In this document: positions 24,118 through 34,515 of the stretch, one piece after another
Layout: the number at the start of each line of letters is the position of its first letter
Position numbering within the stretch: the stretch's first letter is position 1
From: Rhinopomastus cyanomelas
Taxonomy: Eukaryota > Chordata > Aves > Bucerotiformes > Rhinopomastidae
Assembly (NCBI GenBank): GCA_013400115.1
Contig: VXBP01003844.1
Location: forward strand, 173,634-237,633
DNA length: 64,000 bases
Direction: 5' to 3'
Translations under genes and position numbers: made by a program
Notes under the pieces: generated by a model
The model's input: the letters and a program-made list of their open reading frames with translations, nothing else
What the model was told of the DNA's origin: nothing
Databases searched by the model: none

Positions 24118-25679
24118 GCAGTTTTTCAGATAGTCCTTCTCAAGTCTTCTAGGAGGTGTAGCAAAAGCTGTGAGAATCAGACTTCAATGGTTTAACTTCC
24201 TGTATGAGCCTACATACCAATAAACTACTTGTTATATCAGTAGTGATAATTCTCATGGACATTTGCTAGTCTAATCTTAGTCTGCTTTCACTACTGAAGA
24301 AGGATGACAGCTCTGTGTGTGTGTGCTGTGAGCAAACTGAATTCCAAGCACATTGTACAGCATTACCTGATTTTCAAGGGCAAAGCTGAAGCTAGTTTTG
24401 CTGTAGTTCTGATGGTTTTGCTTTTCATTTAGAAAAAGAAAAAGAAAGATAAAGTGGGGATGGGGTATTCAAATAGTTGATCGTTGTTATTGCATTATTT
24501 ATTTTCACTAAAATCATAATACTAACTGCAAATAGCCTTAGAAATGTTTAATGGCCACTGTCATCAATGGCATTTGACAGGCAAATGAATGTCCAGTGAT
24601 ATGAAATACAGTTAACACATAAACATGTGGCAGGTTCACGGTCTTTAGTGACCTAGACTTTTAACATCAGCATGGTCTTAGATCAGCACAGGCCTAGTAT
24701 GACACTAAAGTCTTTTTAAGTTTCCATAGAGTAACTTCTGTTGTTTTAGATTTTATGACTTGAGAATTGTCCTTTGTATGGCTTGAGAATTACTAGATAG
24801 AAGAACCTTGAGAGTGACAGATGTGATGGAGATGATTTTTCTGTGAATAATTTTTTTCACTTTTAAGTGGAATGGTTGTTATTATTTAAGGTGGGCAAGT
24901 ATAACTTAAAAGAAGAAAGGTTTCCAAATAACCATTTGCATTTACTTACTTTACAGAATGCCTGACCCTTTCTCCCTTAGTGTCACAGATTTGTTTCCTA
25001 AAAAGCTTTAGTTCCTAGGAAGAAAAGTGTTGTAGCTACTCCTGCCAACATATACCCATCAGTTATTGCTGGTGTGAATATTCATATGTTTGAATCAGAA
25101 GATGAGAAGGGCTGCTTGTGGCCTGGGAATTATTCTGTCAGAAAGCAGATGGCTTCATGGCTGCAATGAGCACATGATGTGAGTTACTGGAACCAGTTGT
25201 GAACGCTTTCTGAACAGTACTTATGATAAATAGTGAATCCTTTGTGCAGCCTGGAGGGGTATGTTCCTACGGATGAATTTTTCAGTATCTGTGCGTTTGT
25301 ATATTGCACTGTTTCATTATACCAGATGCATTGTTAGTACATAAGATGTGCTTGCCTTTCAGTTTTTGTCTACCTAGCCAGGTGTCAGTTAGGTCTAATG
25401 TAGCTATATAACCAATTCCATGAATATAGTTTTTGTTGAGAACTAATTAGTACAAGCTTCATAATTGCAATTAATTGAAATGAAATGAAATATAGTTTTG
25501 CCTATCAGATAACACTGATAGATTATTATGGCCATTTCATGATTCGACTTATCATGTATTCTAGACTCAGGACCAGAAATGCAGTTTTCACTGAAAAGTG
25601 CTGCCTCAAAAGAGACACTATTCTGGCATGTGTTTGTGAAAGATCATGGAAAACTGAACTTTGTTTTTATCAAGGCACT
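24118..25679. other. Unassigned AT-rich sequence
   Basis: A short TG run occurs at 24314-24325. No gene or transposon was recognised up to the CR1 cluster. Confidence 0.35.
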
Positions 25680-26890
25680 CCAGGTGATCTGCTTCTTATC
25701 ATTTTCTGGCAGAGTGACATGCCTGTAGTTTCCTGAATTCTCATTCTGCCCTCTCTTGTAGATGCGTGTCACATCTGCTGGGTTACAGTCAACTGGCGCT
25801 TCCCTGGTAGGCCAGGACTGCTGATACATGATGGAAAGTGGTTTTTGCTAGTTCCCTCAGTACTCTTGGGTGTATCCCATTCAGCCCTATAGACTACAGT
25901 GTGTCTGGTGTAATAGTTCACTATCAAAACTCTTGGATTATAGGGGTTTCATTCTGTTCCCTGTCTCTGTCTTCCAGCTCAGGGAGCTGGTCTTTCTGTT
26001 CATGACTGAGGCAAAGAAGACATTCAGTACCTCAGACTTTTCCTCATCCTTTGTCACTGTGTTTCCCCCTGCATCTAACAGAGGTTGGTGATTCTCCTTA
26101 GGCTACATTTTGCTGTTAATGTTGTTTTTGAAACATTATTGTATTTTATGGTGTTGGCCAGATAAAGTACCACTTGGGCTTTGGCCCTTCTAATTTTCTC
26201 CCTGCACAGCTGAGCAAAATTCTTCTATTTTTCATAAGTGGCCTGCCCCTTCTTCTATAGCCCATAGACTTCAACTTTCTTCTCAAGTTCCCATTAGAGC
26301 TTTCTATTTTTGCTTCCTCGCTAGCTCATTCTTATCATACACTGGGACAGCTTGCTATTGTGCCTTAAAGTTTTCTCTCTTAAAGAATGCCCAGCCTTCC
26401 TGGACTCCTTCATATTTCAGGACTGCCTCCCAAGAGGGTCTGTCAACCAATCTCCTAAACTGGGCAATCTCTGTTTTCTGGAAGTCCAAGAAATCGGTTC
26501 TACTGAGCCAAGAATTGATAACTGCTCTCCCATGATCATTATGTCCAAAACTGTTATCAACCTTTATATCACCCTCTAGTTCTTTTCTGTTCATAAACAG
26601 CACGTCTTGCAGGGACCCCTCCCTAGTTGGCTCTTTTACCAATTGTCAGGCAATTATCTTCCCCACACTCCAGGAACCTCCTAGACTGTTTCCTCATCGA
26701 TGTATTGTGTTTCTGTCAGATATCTGGCAAGATGAAGCGCACCACAGGAATGAGTGAGACTTCTTCCAGCTGTGTATAGAATATTTGTCTACCTCTTTCT
26801 TCATCCTGTTTGGGGTATCTATAACAGACCCCCATCATGATAGTGCCTGCCTTGTTGGCACTTCTTCCTGATTCTTGCCAATAAATACTT
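25680..26890 (-). mobile_element. CR1 LINE, central part of ORF2 (old copy)
   Basis: On the minus strand, running from 26890 down to 25680, the order is: end of the endonuclease domain (GVCYRYPKQDEE-like text, then SRRFLECG), the post-endonuclease linker (PSWEAVLKYEGVQEGWAFFK at about 26450-26390), a region matching REKIRRAKA and FFASVMN, and the start of the reverse transcriptase (NSGNYRHVTL at about 25740). Stops and frameshifts are frequent. The 3' part is missing, which is unusual for a LINE; later deletion or replacement is the likely cause. The subtype differs from the younger copies at 17.3 and 56.3 kb. Confidence 0.82.
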
Positions 26891-26952
26891 AACCATCATT
26901 ATACTCTAGACAAAACACTCCGTAACAGATGGAGCCACTCCACCATCTATTT

Positions 26953-27020
26953 CAGGGGTCCTCAAACCCTGGCCCACAGGCCGGATACAGCCCCCCAGGG
27001 TCTCCAATGCAGCCGCTGGT
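26953..27020. mobile_element. hAT-like DNA transposon terminus
   Basis: CAGGGGTCCTCAAACCCTGG followed by CCACAGGCCGG and a C-run resembles the terminal sequence of Charlie-type hAT elements. Only about 70 bases remain between two CR1 fragments and I see no second terminus, so this may be a heavily truncated element. Confidence 0.4.
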
Positions 27021-27027
27021 ATTTGCG

Positions 27028-27562
27028 TAGAACCTCCTATGTTCCAGTTTACACCCATATCCCCTTATCCTATAACTAGTTGACATTGAGAAGAGCCTGG
27101 TCCCATCCTCCTGATACCCACTCCTCATATATCTATAGACATTAATGAGGTCACCCCTCAGTCTCCTCTTTTCCAAGCTAAAGAGACCCAGCTCCCTCAG
27201 CCTTTCATAATAAATGAGGTGTTGTCCTCTTTGCATCATCTTCATGGCTCTGCACTGGACTCTCTCCAGCAGTTCCACATCCCTCTAGAACTGAGGAGCC
27301 CAGAACTGGACACAATACTCCAGATGTGATCTCACCAGGGCAGAGTAGAGGGGGAGAAGAACCTCTCTTGATCTGCTAACCACCCCCCTTCTTATCCACC
27401 CCAGGATGCTGTTGGCCCTCTTGGCCACAAGGTCACATTTCTGGCTCATGGTCATCCTGCTGTCCACGAGGACCCCCAAGTCCCTTCCTCCTACATTGCT
27501 CTCTAACAGGTCAGTCCCCAACCGATACTGGTACCTGGGGTTGCTCTTGCCCAGATACAAGA
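27028..27562 (-). mobile_element. CR1 LINE, ORF2 3' region, truncated at both ends
   Basis: Minus-strand frames encode the C-terminal third of CR1 ORF2: SNVGGRDLGVLVDSRMTMSQ near 27500-27440, SALVRSHLEYCVQFWAPQF ending near 27288, and RLRGDLINVYRYMRSGYQED near 27145-27090. One stop (about 27285-27287) separates the two frames. The true CR1 3' end is lacking: the sequence stops at about 27028 against the hAT-like piece. Confidence 0.9.
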
Positions 27563-27570
27563 CTCTAAAG

Positions 27571-28121
27571 CACAGAAGACCAATTTCTGTGGTACAATAC
27601 TGTACAATTTATCACAGGAAGAGGTATGAAGTGACTGCGCTGACTGGCAAGTGACACTGCTTTTGTTCCAAAGGAGGCATAATCCAGAAGTGTGGATGCC
27701 AAAACAGACATTGAGCATTGTACATGTTGTATCTTGTAGACCCATATATGAAAAGTACATTGGCTTGGAATACACCAACAGTCCTTGATTGTGTCACAAT
27801 TAGAGTGAATGATTTTTTTCTTGAGAGTACTTTTTTGGAGTTTCTGATTTGGTTCTATACAGTATTTTCCTGTCCCATACCAAACACACTTTTGTTGCTA
27901 ACCTTAAGCCTATATTTCTTAAGTAAAGAAAATTAGCCCTTTGGTGTGCTACACCAATCAGCCGATGAACTGGGTAGTAATATCATTCTCAATTGACTGT
28001 TTGCTTGGAACAGAATTTCAGTCTCTCACTGCGTTACCAAGGAAGTCATCTATTTTATTCCTTTTTATTTTATTCATGCTAAAAGTTTGCAGTGTTGGGG
28101 AATTTCTTTTGCATAAATTGA
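27571..28121. other. Unassigned sequence
   Basis: Unique AT-rich DNA lies between the CR1 cluster and the LTR that starts at 28122. No exon or repeat was recognised. Confidence 0.35.
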
Positions 28122-28514
28122 TGTTTTGGGTCTGGCTGGGCAGGAGATTACTCTCTTCCTAGCAGTCTCTTGTGTGCTGTGTTTAGGATTTGTGGCTAAA
28201 GCATTGTTGATAACCTGCCCAAACAGCCTGTTTTGCATATTGCCAGACAGTGTTGGCATCAGATCACATCTTTCTTTTCCCTACTCTAACCCTTCTGCCA
28301 GTGAGCAGGCTGCAGGCTGGGAGGGGATGCAGCAACTTGAACTGACAAAAAGATATCACCTATCATATAATATCAGCTTCAGGAATAGAACTGGCATATG
28401 GCAAAAGAAAGATGAGGACTTTTTCTTTCAGTGTGGCCAGACTTTTCTTTCAGACTGGCTAGACACCAGTCTGCTTATGGGAGATGGTGAGTTTGGCATT
28501 ACTTGTTTCTTCTT
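28122..28514 (+). mobile_element. Avian LTR, 5' part (interrupted by CR1)
   Basis: The text beginning TGTTTTGGGTCTGGCTGGGC, then CTTCCTAGCAGTCTC, GATTTGTGGCTAAAGC and TGATAACCTGCC, and further on AGTGAGCAGGCTGCAGGCTGGGAGGGG, follows closely the order of a common avian ERVL-type LTR that I recognise from general knowledge of bird repeats. A position that usually reads AATAAAA is here AATAGAA (28384-28390). The element breaks off at about 28514 where a CR1 was inserted and resumes at 28790. The class III assignment is from memory of the family and is less certain than its identity as an avian LTR. Confidence 0.8.
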
Positions 28515-28789
28515 TGGGTGGTTAGGCACTGGAATAGGCTTCTCAGGGAGGTGGTTGAGTTGCCACCCCTGGATGGGTTTAAAGTGGTTTAAACTCATTT
28601 AAATGGTTTAAATTCATTTAAACTCATTTAAATGGTTTAAATTCATTTAAACTCATTTAAATGGTTTAAAGACCATTTGAATGATATGATGAGAGATATG
28701 GTTTAAGGGTGAACTTGTAAGGTAGGGTAGATGGTTGGACTTTATGATCCCAGGGGTCATTTCCAGCCAGAGTGGTTCTGTGATTCTTC
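28515..28789 (+). mobile_element. CR1 LINE 3' fragment nested in an LTR
   Basis: GGTTAGGCACTGGAATAGGC and CAGGGAGGTGGTTGAGTTGCC begin a CR1 3' region of the 'ggttggact' subtype. It ends with GGTTCTGTGATTCTT at about 28775-28789. LTR sequence lies on both sides, so this CR1 inserted after the LTR. A 29-bp minisatellite (28592-28671) has expanded where the consensus would have a short GTTTAAA-type segment. Confidence 0.88.
28592..28671 (+). repeat. 29-bp minisatellite inside CR1
   Basis: Units start at 28592, 28621 and 28650 with AACTCATTTAAATGGTTTAA. There are about 2.7 copies and the aligned units look identical or nearly so. The unit itself is made of two related halves (ACTCATTTAAATGGTTTA and ATTCATTTA), rich in TTTAAA. 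It probably arose by slippage within the CR1 sequence. Confidence 0.95.
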
Positions 28790-28935
28790 CCTTCAGCTAT
28801 TAAATTGTCTTTATCTCAACTTATGATATTTCTGGCTTTTGCTCTTCCTTTTTTGTCCCCCACTCTAACGAGCAGGGTGGGGTGACCTAGAGGCTGTGTG
28901 GGTGTTCAGCTGTGTGGGTCAATGGGTGAAAACCT
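28790..28935 (+). mobile_element. Avian LTR, 3' part
   Basis: The LTR resumes with CTATTAAATTGTCTTTATCTC, then GCTTTTGCTCTTCC, CCCCCACTCTAACGAGCAGG and GCTGTGTGGGTGTTCAGCTG, matching the R-U5 end of the avian LTR whose start is at 28122. The terminal CA is not certain because the last bases have diverged (GGGTGAAAACC). Both parts together give an LTR of roughly 540 bases without the CR1. Confidence 0.78.
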
Positions 28936-28940
28936 TTTAG

Positions 28941-29547
28941 TCCTCTCCTACATGAGAAACTGCCAGTGTCACTGTTGAGATTCTCAGCTGGACTCTCTGA
29001 TCACATCTCTTCCTTACCTTTCTTTTCCCGTTGAGTGTTAGACCAATGCTTGCTCTATCCCTTAATCTTTCTAATGGCAAAATCCTGTTCTTCCAGTTTT
29101 GAAGAAAGCTGAATGAGTGCTCTTTAACTGTCTCCAATAAAATTAGCATTTGCCTAGCTGAATTGGTTGTAGAGTCCTTGAAGAAAAGTTTTTAAGTGAC
29201 AGAAGATGACTTGTGATAACATAAAGAATAAATTATCATTGAGTACTGTGGGGGCATGTTGATTCCTGGCTGGGATGTTAGAAAGGCTGTAGGCTAGAAC
29301 TTGATAGCAGTACTCTAGCTATTTACCATCTGTATTTTTCTTAATGACAAAAATAATCATTGTGTTTCTGCACTGCTGACAAGATTCTGAGCCAAGATTC
29401 CAATCTGAGAATGTGATCTGGAGTTCTGGTCTGACTATATCAGCTGTGCTTTTCAGCCAGTTCCAGCAAACGATTCTGTAATAGTGGAGTGGTCTGATCC
29501 AGAAAATGTACAGATGTTGCAGTATATTGTAAGTACTTTGGCAGCTT
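28941..29547. other. Unassigned sequence
   Basis: Nothing was recognised between the LTR and the next CR1. No retroviral internal sequence follows the LTR, so it is likely solo. Confidence 0.35.
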
Positions 29548-30385
29548 AAAAGGTGGGTCTTAAAAGGCTCCAGAGAAGGAAACTCCACAGCCTCCTTGGG
29601 CAGCTCCTTCCAGTGCTCTGTGACCCTCACAGTAAAGAAAATTTTCCTCATAGAATCATTCCAGCACGCACCCAGTTTCCCTTGTCCTACCACAGGATGC
29701 AAGTGAAAAGAGATTGTATCTTTCTTCTTGATACTTGGCTCTCATGGACTTAAAGACAGTGATTAAGTCCCCACATAATCTTCTCTCCAAACTGAAAAAT
29801 CAAGTTCTCCTGTATCCCAGTCATCCTCATGGCCCTCTGTTGGATTCTCTCAATCAGATCTCTGTCCCTCTTGAACTGGAGAGCCCATAATTGGACACAG
29901 TATTCCAGATGTGGTCTCACTAGGGCAGAGTAGAGGGAGAGGAGAACATCCCTTGATCTGCTACACACACTTCTCTTGATCCATCCCAGGATTCCATTTG
30001 CCGTCTTGGCCACCAGAGCACAGTGCTGTTTCATGGATAATTCGTTGTCTACAAGAACACCAAGGTTTCTCCACGGATGTGCTCTCCAGTAGATCATCCC
30101 CCAACCTGTATTGACACATTTCATTACTCCTTCCTAGATAAAGGACTCTGCACTTAATCTTGTTGAACCTCATAAAATTCCTCTTTACCCAACCCTCCAG
30201 TCTGTCCAGGTCTTCCACACAGCCATCAGGTGAACTGGCTGGACCACCCAGCCTAGTGTCATCAGCAGACTTGCTGAGAAGACATTCTATCCCATCATCA
30301 AGTTAATTAATAAAGATATTGAAGAAAGCCAGATCCAACACTGATCCCTGGAGGACACCACTGGTTACAGGAGTAACTTAACTGC
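29548..30385 (-). mobile_element. CR1 LINE, 3' half lacking its terminus
   Basis: Minus-strand reading gives, from high to low coordinate, the end of the reverse-transcriptase region (DPGGHH-type decayed text around 30360, SADDTRLGG-like around 30260), RNFMRFNKIKCRVLYLGRSN near 30180-30120, SALVRPHLEYCVQLWALQF near 29920-29870 and FFTVRVTEHWKELPKEAVEF near 29640-29580. Frameshifts occur between these blocks. The 3' untranslated region and octamers are absent at 29548. Confidence 0.87.
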
Positions 30386-30432
30386 ATTCCACATGCTTTA
30401 CATTAATGCTGGAAAGTTTACTGTTGTGTTTT

Positions 30433-30604
30433 AGAATCATAGAATCATTAGGGATTGGAAGGGATCTCGAAAGATCATCTAGTCCGATCCCCCTGCCACA
30501 GCAGGATCACCTAGACCAAGCCATAGAATCAGTCAGGGTTAGAAGGGACCACAGGATCATCCAGTTCCAATCCCCCTGCCATGGGCAGAGACACCCTACG
30601 CTAG
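30433..30604 (-). mobile_element. Composite CR1 3' end (two subtypes joined)
   Basis: From low coordinate, 30433-30521 is the 3' terminus of the 'ggattggactagatgatc' CR1 subtype with inverted octamers. It is joined at CCAAG|CCATAG to about 80 bases of a different CR1 3' end (30522-30604; on the minus strand GCCCATGGCAGGGGGATTGG, then AACCCTGACTGATTCTATGG). In ordinary copies of the first subtype CCAAG is followed by TCACACAGG. The same two subtypes are joined at the equivalent point at 37445/37446. Confidence 0.85.
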
Positions 30605-33600
30605 ATTTCTACTTGTGTTGCTCTGCAGAATTTGGGTGCATTGATCTTGACCTTAGATTTGCTGCTAAGCTTGAGAACAGACAAAACACTTAGTGACAGA
30701 AATAGAAAACTCTTTTGCCAATGTCTTTTTTTTAATCTATACAAGATTTGTAAAATAACCTCAGAATTTTAGGTTTACCTATGTTACATGCAGAGACATA
30801 ATTCTTATAAACCATTTGCAAGAAACTGAGATCTAGAGCAGATGATTTACCTGACTTACATTAATCTGTATCACTACCATGAAATGTGAGGGGAAAAGCT
30901 TTTATGAAAAGACAATATGTTTTCATTTTTAAAAATTAAATAAAAATAATTATCTGATTATCACTTGCATCAACCTGCTACTTCAGCTTTTTGTGCCAGC
31001 ACTGATGCTTCTGGTGTCATATCTTTGCCTTCACCTTTTATTTTCATCTCTAGTGACTCCTTAGTGCTCTGCAGAACCTAGCAGTTCAATGTTTGTATAG
31101 AGAAAAATGGACCGGTTTTCCATGAGCAAATACGTGATTTATCATCCACACCTTCCATTAAATCATATGGTTTTGGGCTGTCCTGTCACTTTTCCACCTT
31201 GCATCCTGTTTCCCAAGTCTTGAGTGTCTTAGGAAATAATTTCAACACCCTTGTATAATCCTAATGCAATATTCCTTCAGTTTGTCTCCAGTGTTCCGTT
31301 TCTTATTCAGCACAGTCTATGATAACAACCTCTCTCTCTTTTTTTGTTGGCATTGTACAGCCTAATATATCAGCACAGCACTGCGAGAGAGCTCTGTAAT
31401 TACTTTAGGGATTAGTGAAGGGTGACCAAGTGTGTCGATGCATGCACTATGCTTCCTCTTCAGCAATAGAGTATCAGAAAAGTGCAGACAACAGCCTACA
31501 TGCTAAAAGCAATGTTCACACTCAGTTGAGGTAGTACTGAACTTTGACATCCACAGGAACATAGCAGCCTTGAAGGCTGTTTTGTTGCGTTTTCAGCAAA
31601 ATTTCTCAGTTTTGCTTTTACTGTACTCTAAAGTGTTGCTTGTTGTATGGTAATATTAGATCCTGATCCATGTTAACTTTTTTCAGGTAAACTCCATGGA
31701 AGAGTCAGGTTCAGGACTACTTGATGGTACTGCTACTACCACAGGTGGGAAACAATGTTCTTTCAAGACCATCACAAGACTAAGTTACTTCTGCTCTGCA
31801 TACAAGGTATGCTTCTTACAGTATTCTATCAAATAACAACATACACATTATAAAAGCAGCACAACACACAGCTTTCCTTACAAAGCAGATGAGGAAAAGC
31901 ACCATTTATAGAACAGAATATTTTATTAAACGTAATAGACTAATGGAAAGAAAGAAGAAGAAATTATGGTAAGCTAAAGAGGTTCTTTTGACTATTGCTT
32001 TGGTTGGCTTTGTGTATTTTAGCTTAGAGAAGTCAGCAGGTTTGTCTTTGGGAGTTTAGGATTTGCTGATCTACTTGCTGTCTGTACTGTTTTTTAAGGC
32101 CAACTGCAAGGTCTCATGATGAACTTCGTTGATACAGTTCAGTGCAGGAATGACTGGAACGTACCCAAGACAGCAGATGCCTGAGAGTGTATTGGCTTGT
32201 CTGCAGAGGTGCTTGCACAGACTGTGGCGTATGGGTAGGACATGGAGCATGCTATGTCCACAACCTGTTCTGAACCTTCATTGTACTAGAGGTGTAGACA
32301 TGCTGCTTCAGCTTTTCTGCCAAGGACACCAGGATAGGGTCAACAAAGGATAAAAGGCACATTACTGTGTGGAGCAGCCTTCCCAGTACAGAAAGCACAC
32401 AGGCTTGCATGTTTTGTTTGCTATGGTCCTGATTATGGAAATACTGGGATAGCTTTTTCAAGATGCCGTATCTCCTCTACATCATTCTGCCAAATCTAAG
32501 AAGTCAAATAACAGGAAAGCCCAATAAGCTGAAGATTGCCTTGGGGCTTCTGAACTTCTACACTGAAGTGGAGTGAGGTAGTGGTGGGGAATCATAAAGA
32601 GCTGCTTTGTGTTCTCCCAAATGGAACTGATACCAGAGCTTATTAACTGCAGCTGGGCAGCTGATTCATAATAGTGGTATCCTTTAGCAAAAGCATATGT
32701 TATCTGTCTAAAAAACAGGTGCCATTCTTCTCTTTTAATGTCTCCAGATTGTTGTGATTATTTCGAAGTACATTATCCCACAGGCATTCATTTCCCTCAG
32801 TCTACTTAAAGATACATATTTTCAGCTAGTTCTAAGAATCCTTACTACATAGCCCCATGTCACTGATCCCTGCAGGCCTGTTCAACTCTAGAGGTTGCTT
32901 CCTCAGCCTCCTGAATTGTCCACAGTTTGCTGATGGGTTTCACGTAGTTACACCCTTTGGGGATGAGATACAATGCTAAGGAAAGAAGCTTAGCAAAGAA
33001 AGCACCCACACAATTAAAATGAACAATATATCAGATCTCTAGTAAGTAATTTTTTGATGCTGCCTGACCCTGATTCTGGGTTTGGTTTAAATCCTCAGTA
33101 AAGGCTAAGTCTTTCCATGTTGCCCTCTGGCAACAGACTACTTTTGGCTGAAGAATTTATCTTTGTTAAACAGACTGTCACTGTTTGGTCTCCTGGACAG
33201 AACTGCTGTTAACTGATATTATCTCAGACTGAGCATTTAAGCCCTCACCCTTGGTGTGTTCTTGCAGAGTATGTCCAAACACAATAGTTCTGTTGGATGA
33301 AGGCCCATTGCTTCCTTCAGCAGTCCAGGTGAGGCATTTTTTATTTCCTCATTGCTCATTTCCTCCTACCAAATGGATGCTTTTAATTTCCAAAAATATC
33401 TGCCTTTTAGTTTTTCTCTTTTTCTTTTTTTTTCCAGACAAAGTACCAATAGCACTCACAGAGAAACATGAAATTCACAGTAACCGCACAAGTACATCTC
33501 CAAATACTAACGCAGTCTGAAAATAACATTCATATGGTAGTTAGTTGCTGGATGCTTATTTCTTTTACTCATTGCTCTGAAGAGCATGTGAAGTAGCTTT

Positions 33601-34157
33601 GCTTTTGTCATCTAATGTTGTGTTGACAGAAATGAACCTGTTTATGCAGATTTCTGCCCTTAAACCTCAGGTCTGTTGCCTTATTCACCCTGTCTACATC
33701 ATGATGTGCAGAGCCATGATGCACTCACAGCTTCCCGTGCAATGGCAGGCTGCAGTTTGCTGGAAGATTCTGAGAGAATTTTCTTGAATTTTCTGGGCAT
33801 GAACCTTCAGGACAATACTGCAACCCCGGCAGTATGCAACTGGGTGTTGCCTGCATTCCCTTCTGTGTTGTGTTTTTGTTGCTAGTAGAATTAATTACAC
33901 TTACTTGAATTTTTAGCCCGTTGGCTTCTTTGCTGCCACAGACTTTGCTATAAAACATTAGGATGTAAGAAAAGGGCTCTTTGTTTGAATGGGATCAATT
34001 CCTGAAACAACAGTTCAGTTACATTGTCTTTGCTCTGAAGACAGGTCTAAAGAGATAGACATGTCTGTCTTTTTAAGGAGGAAAACTAGAGAGAGTGTTA
34101 AAAAGTACTCATGCTAGAAATGAAAGATGGAGAAGAGTGATATTAAATCATAAATCA
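30605..34157. other. Unassigned sequence with two exon-like blocks
   Basis: Mostly AT-rich unique DNA. A 61-base block at 33268-33328 lies between CTTGCAG and GTGAGG. A second block from 33438 follows a long pyrimidine tract ending in CAG. These could be exons of an unannotated transcript, but the reading phases do not join into a convincing protein. No transposon was recognised in this interval. Confidence 0.35.
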
Positions 34158-34515
34158 CAGACTCACAGAATCACTCTGGTTGGAAAAGACTTTCGGGATC
34201 TTTGAGTCCAACCATCTACTCTACCTTGCAAGTTCACCCCTAAACCACATCCCTCAACACCTCATCCAAACGATCTTTAAATACATCTGGGGATGGCGAC
34301 TCAACCATCTTCCTGGGAAGCCCATTCCAGTACTTGACCACCCTTTCTGTGAAAAAACTTTTCCTAATACCAAGTCTAAAGCTACCTTGTCACTACTTGA
34401 ACCCGTTCCCTCTTGTTCTATCACTAACTGCTTGTCAGAAGACACCAGCACCAACCTCTCCACAATGTCCTTTCATGTAATTGTAGAAAGTGACAAGGAA
34501 AGTCTCCTTCTCAAA
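34158..34515 (-). mobile_element. CR1 LINE, 3' end fragment
   Basis: Inverted 3' terminus at 34158 (CACAGAATCACTCTGGTTGG), followed by AAGTTCACCCCTAAACCACA and AGTACTTGACCACCCTTTCTGTG. This is the 'ggttggact' subtype of CR1 3' end, on the minus strand. Similarity to the ORF2 C-terminal coding region continues to about 34515, with many changes. Confidence 0.88.

Noticed and set aside
28126..28602. 158-codon plus-strand frame
   Set aside because: It lies across an LTR and an inserted CR1, so it is a by-product of the nest rather than a gene.
31688..31745. Possible exon after CTTTTTTCAG with an open frame and a GTGGGA donor
   Set aside because: The donor is weak, there is no partner exon, and the peptide is not recognisable.
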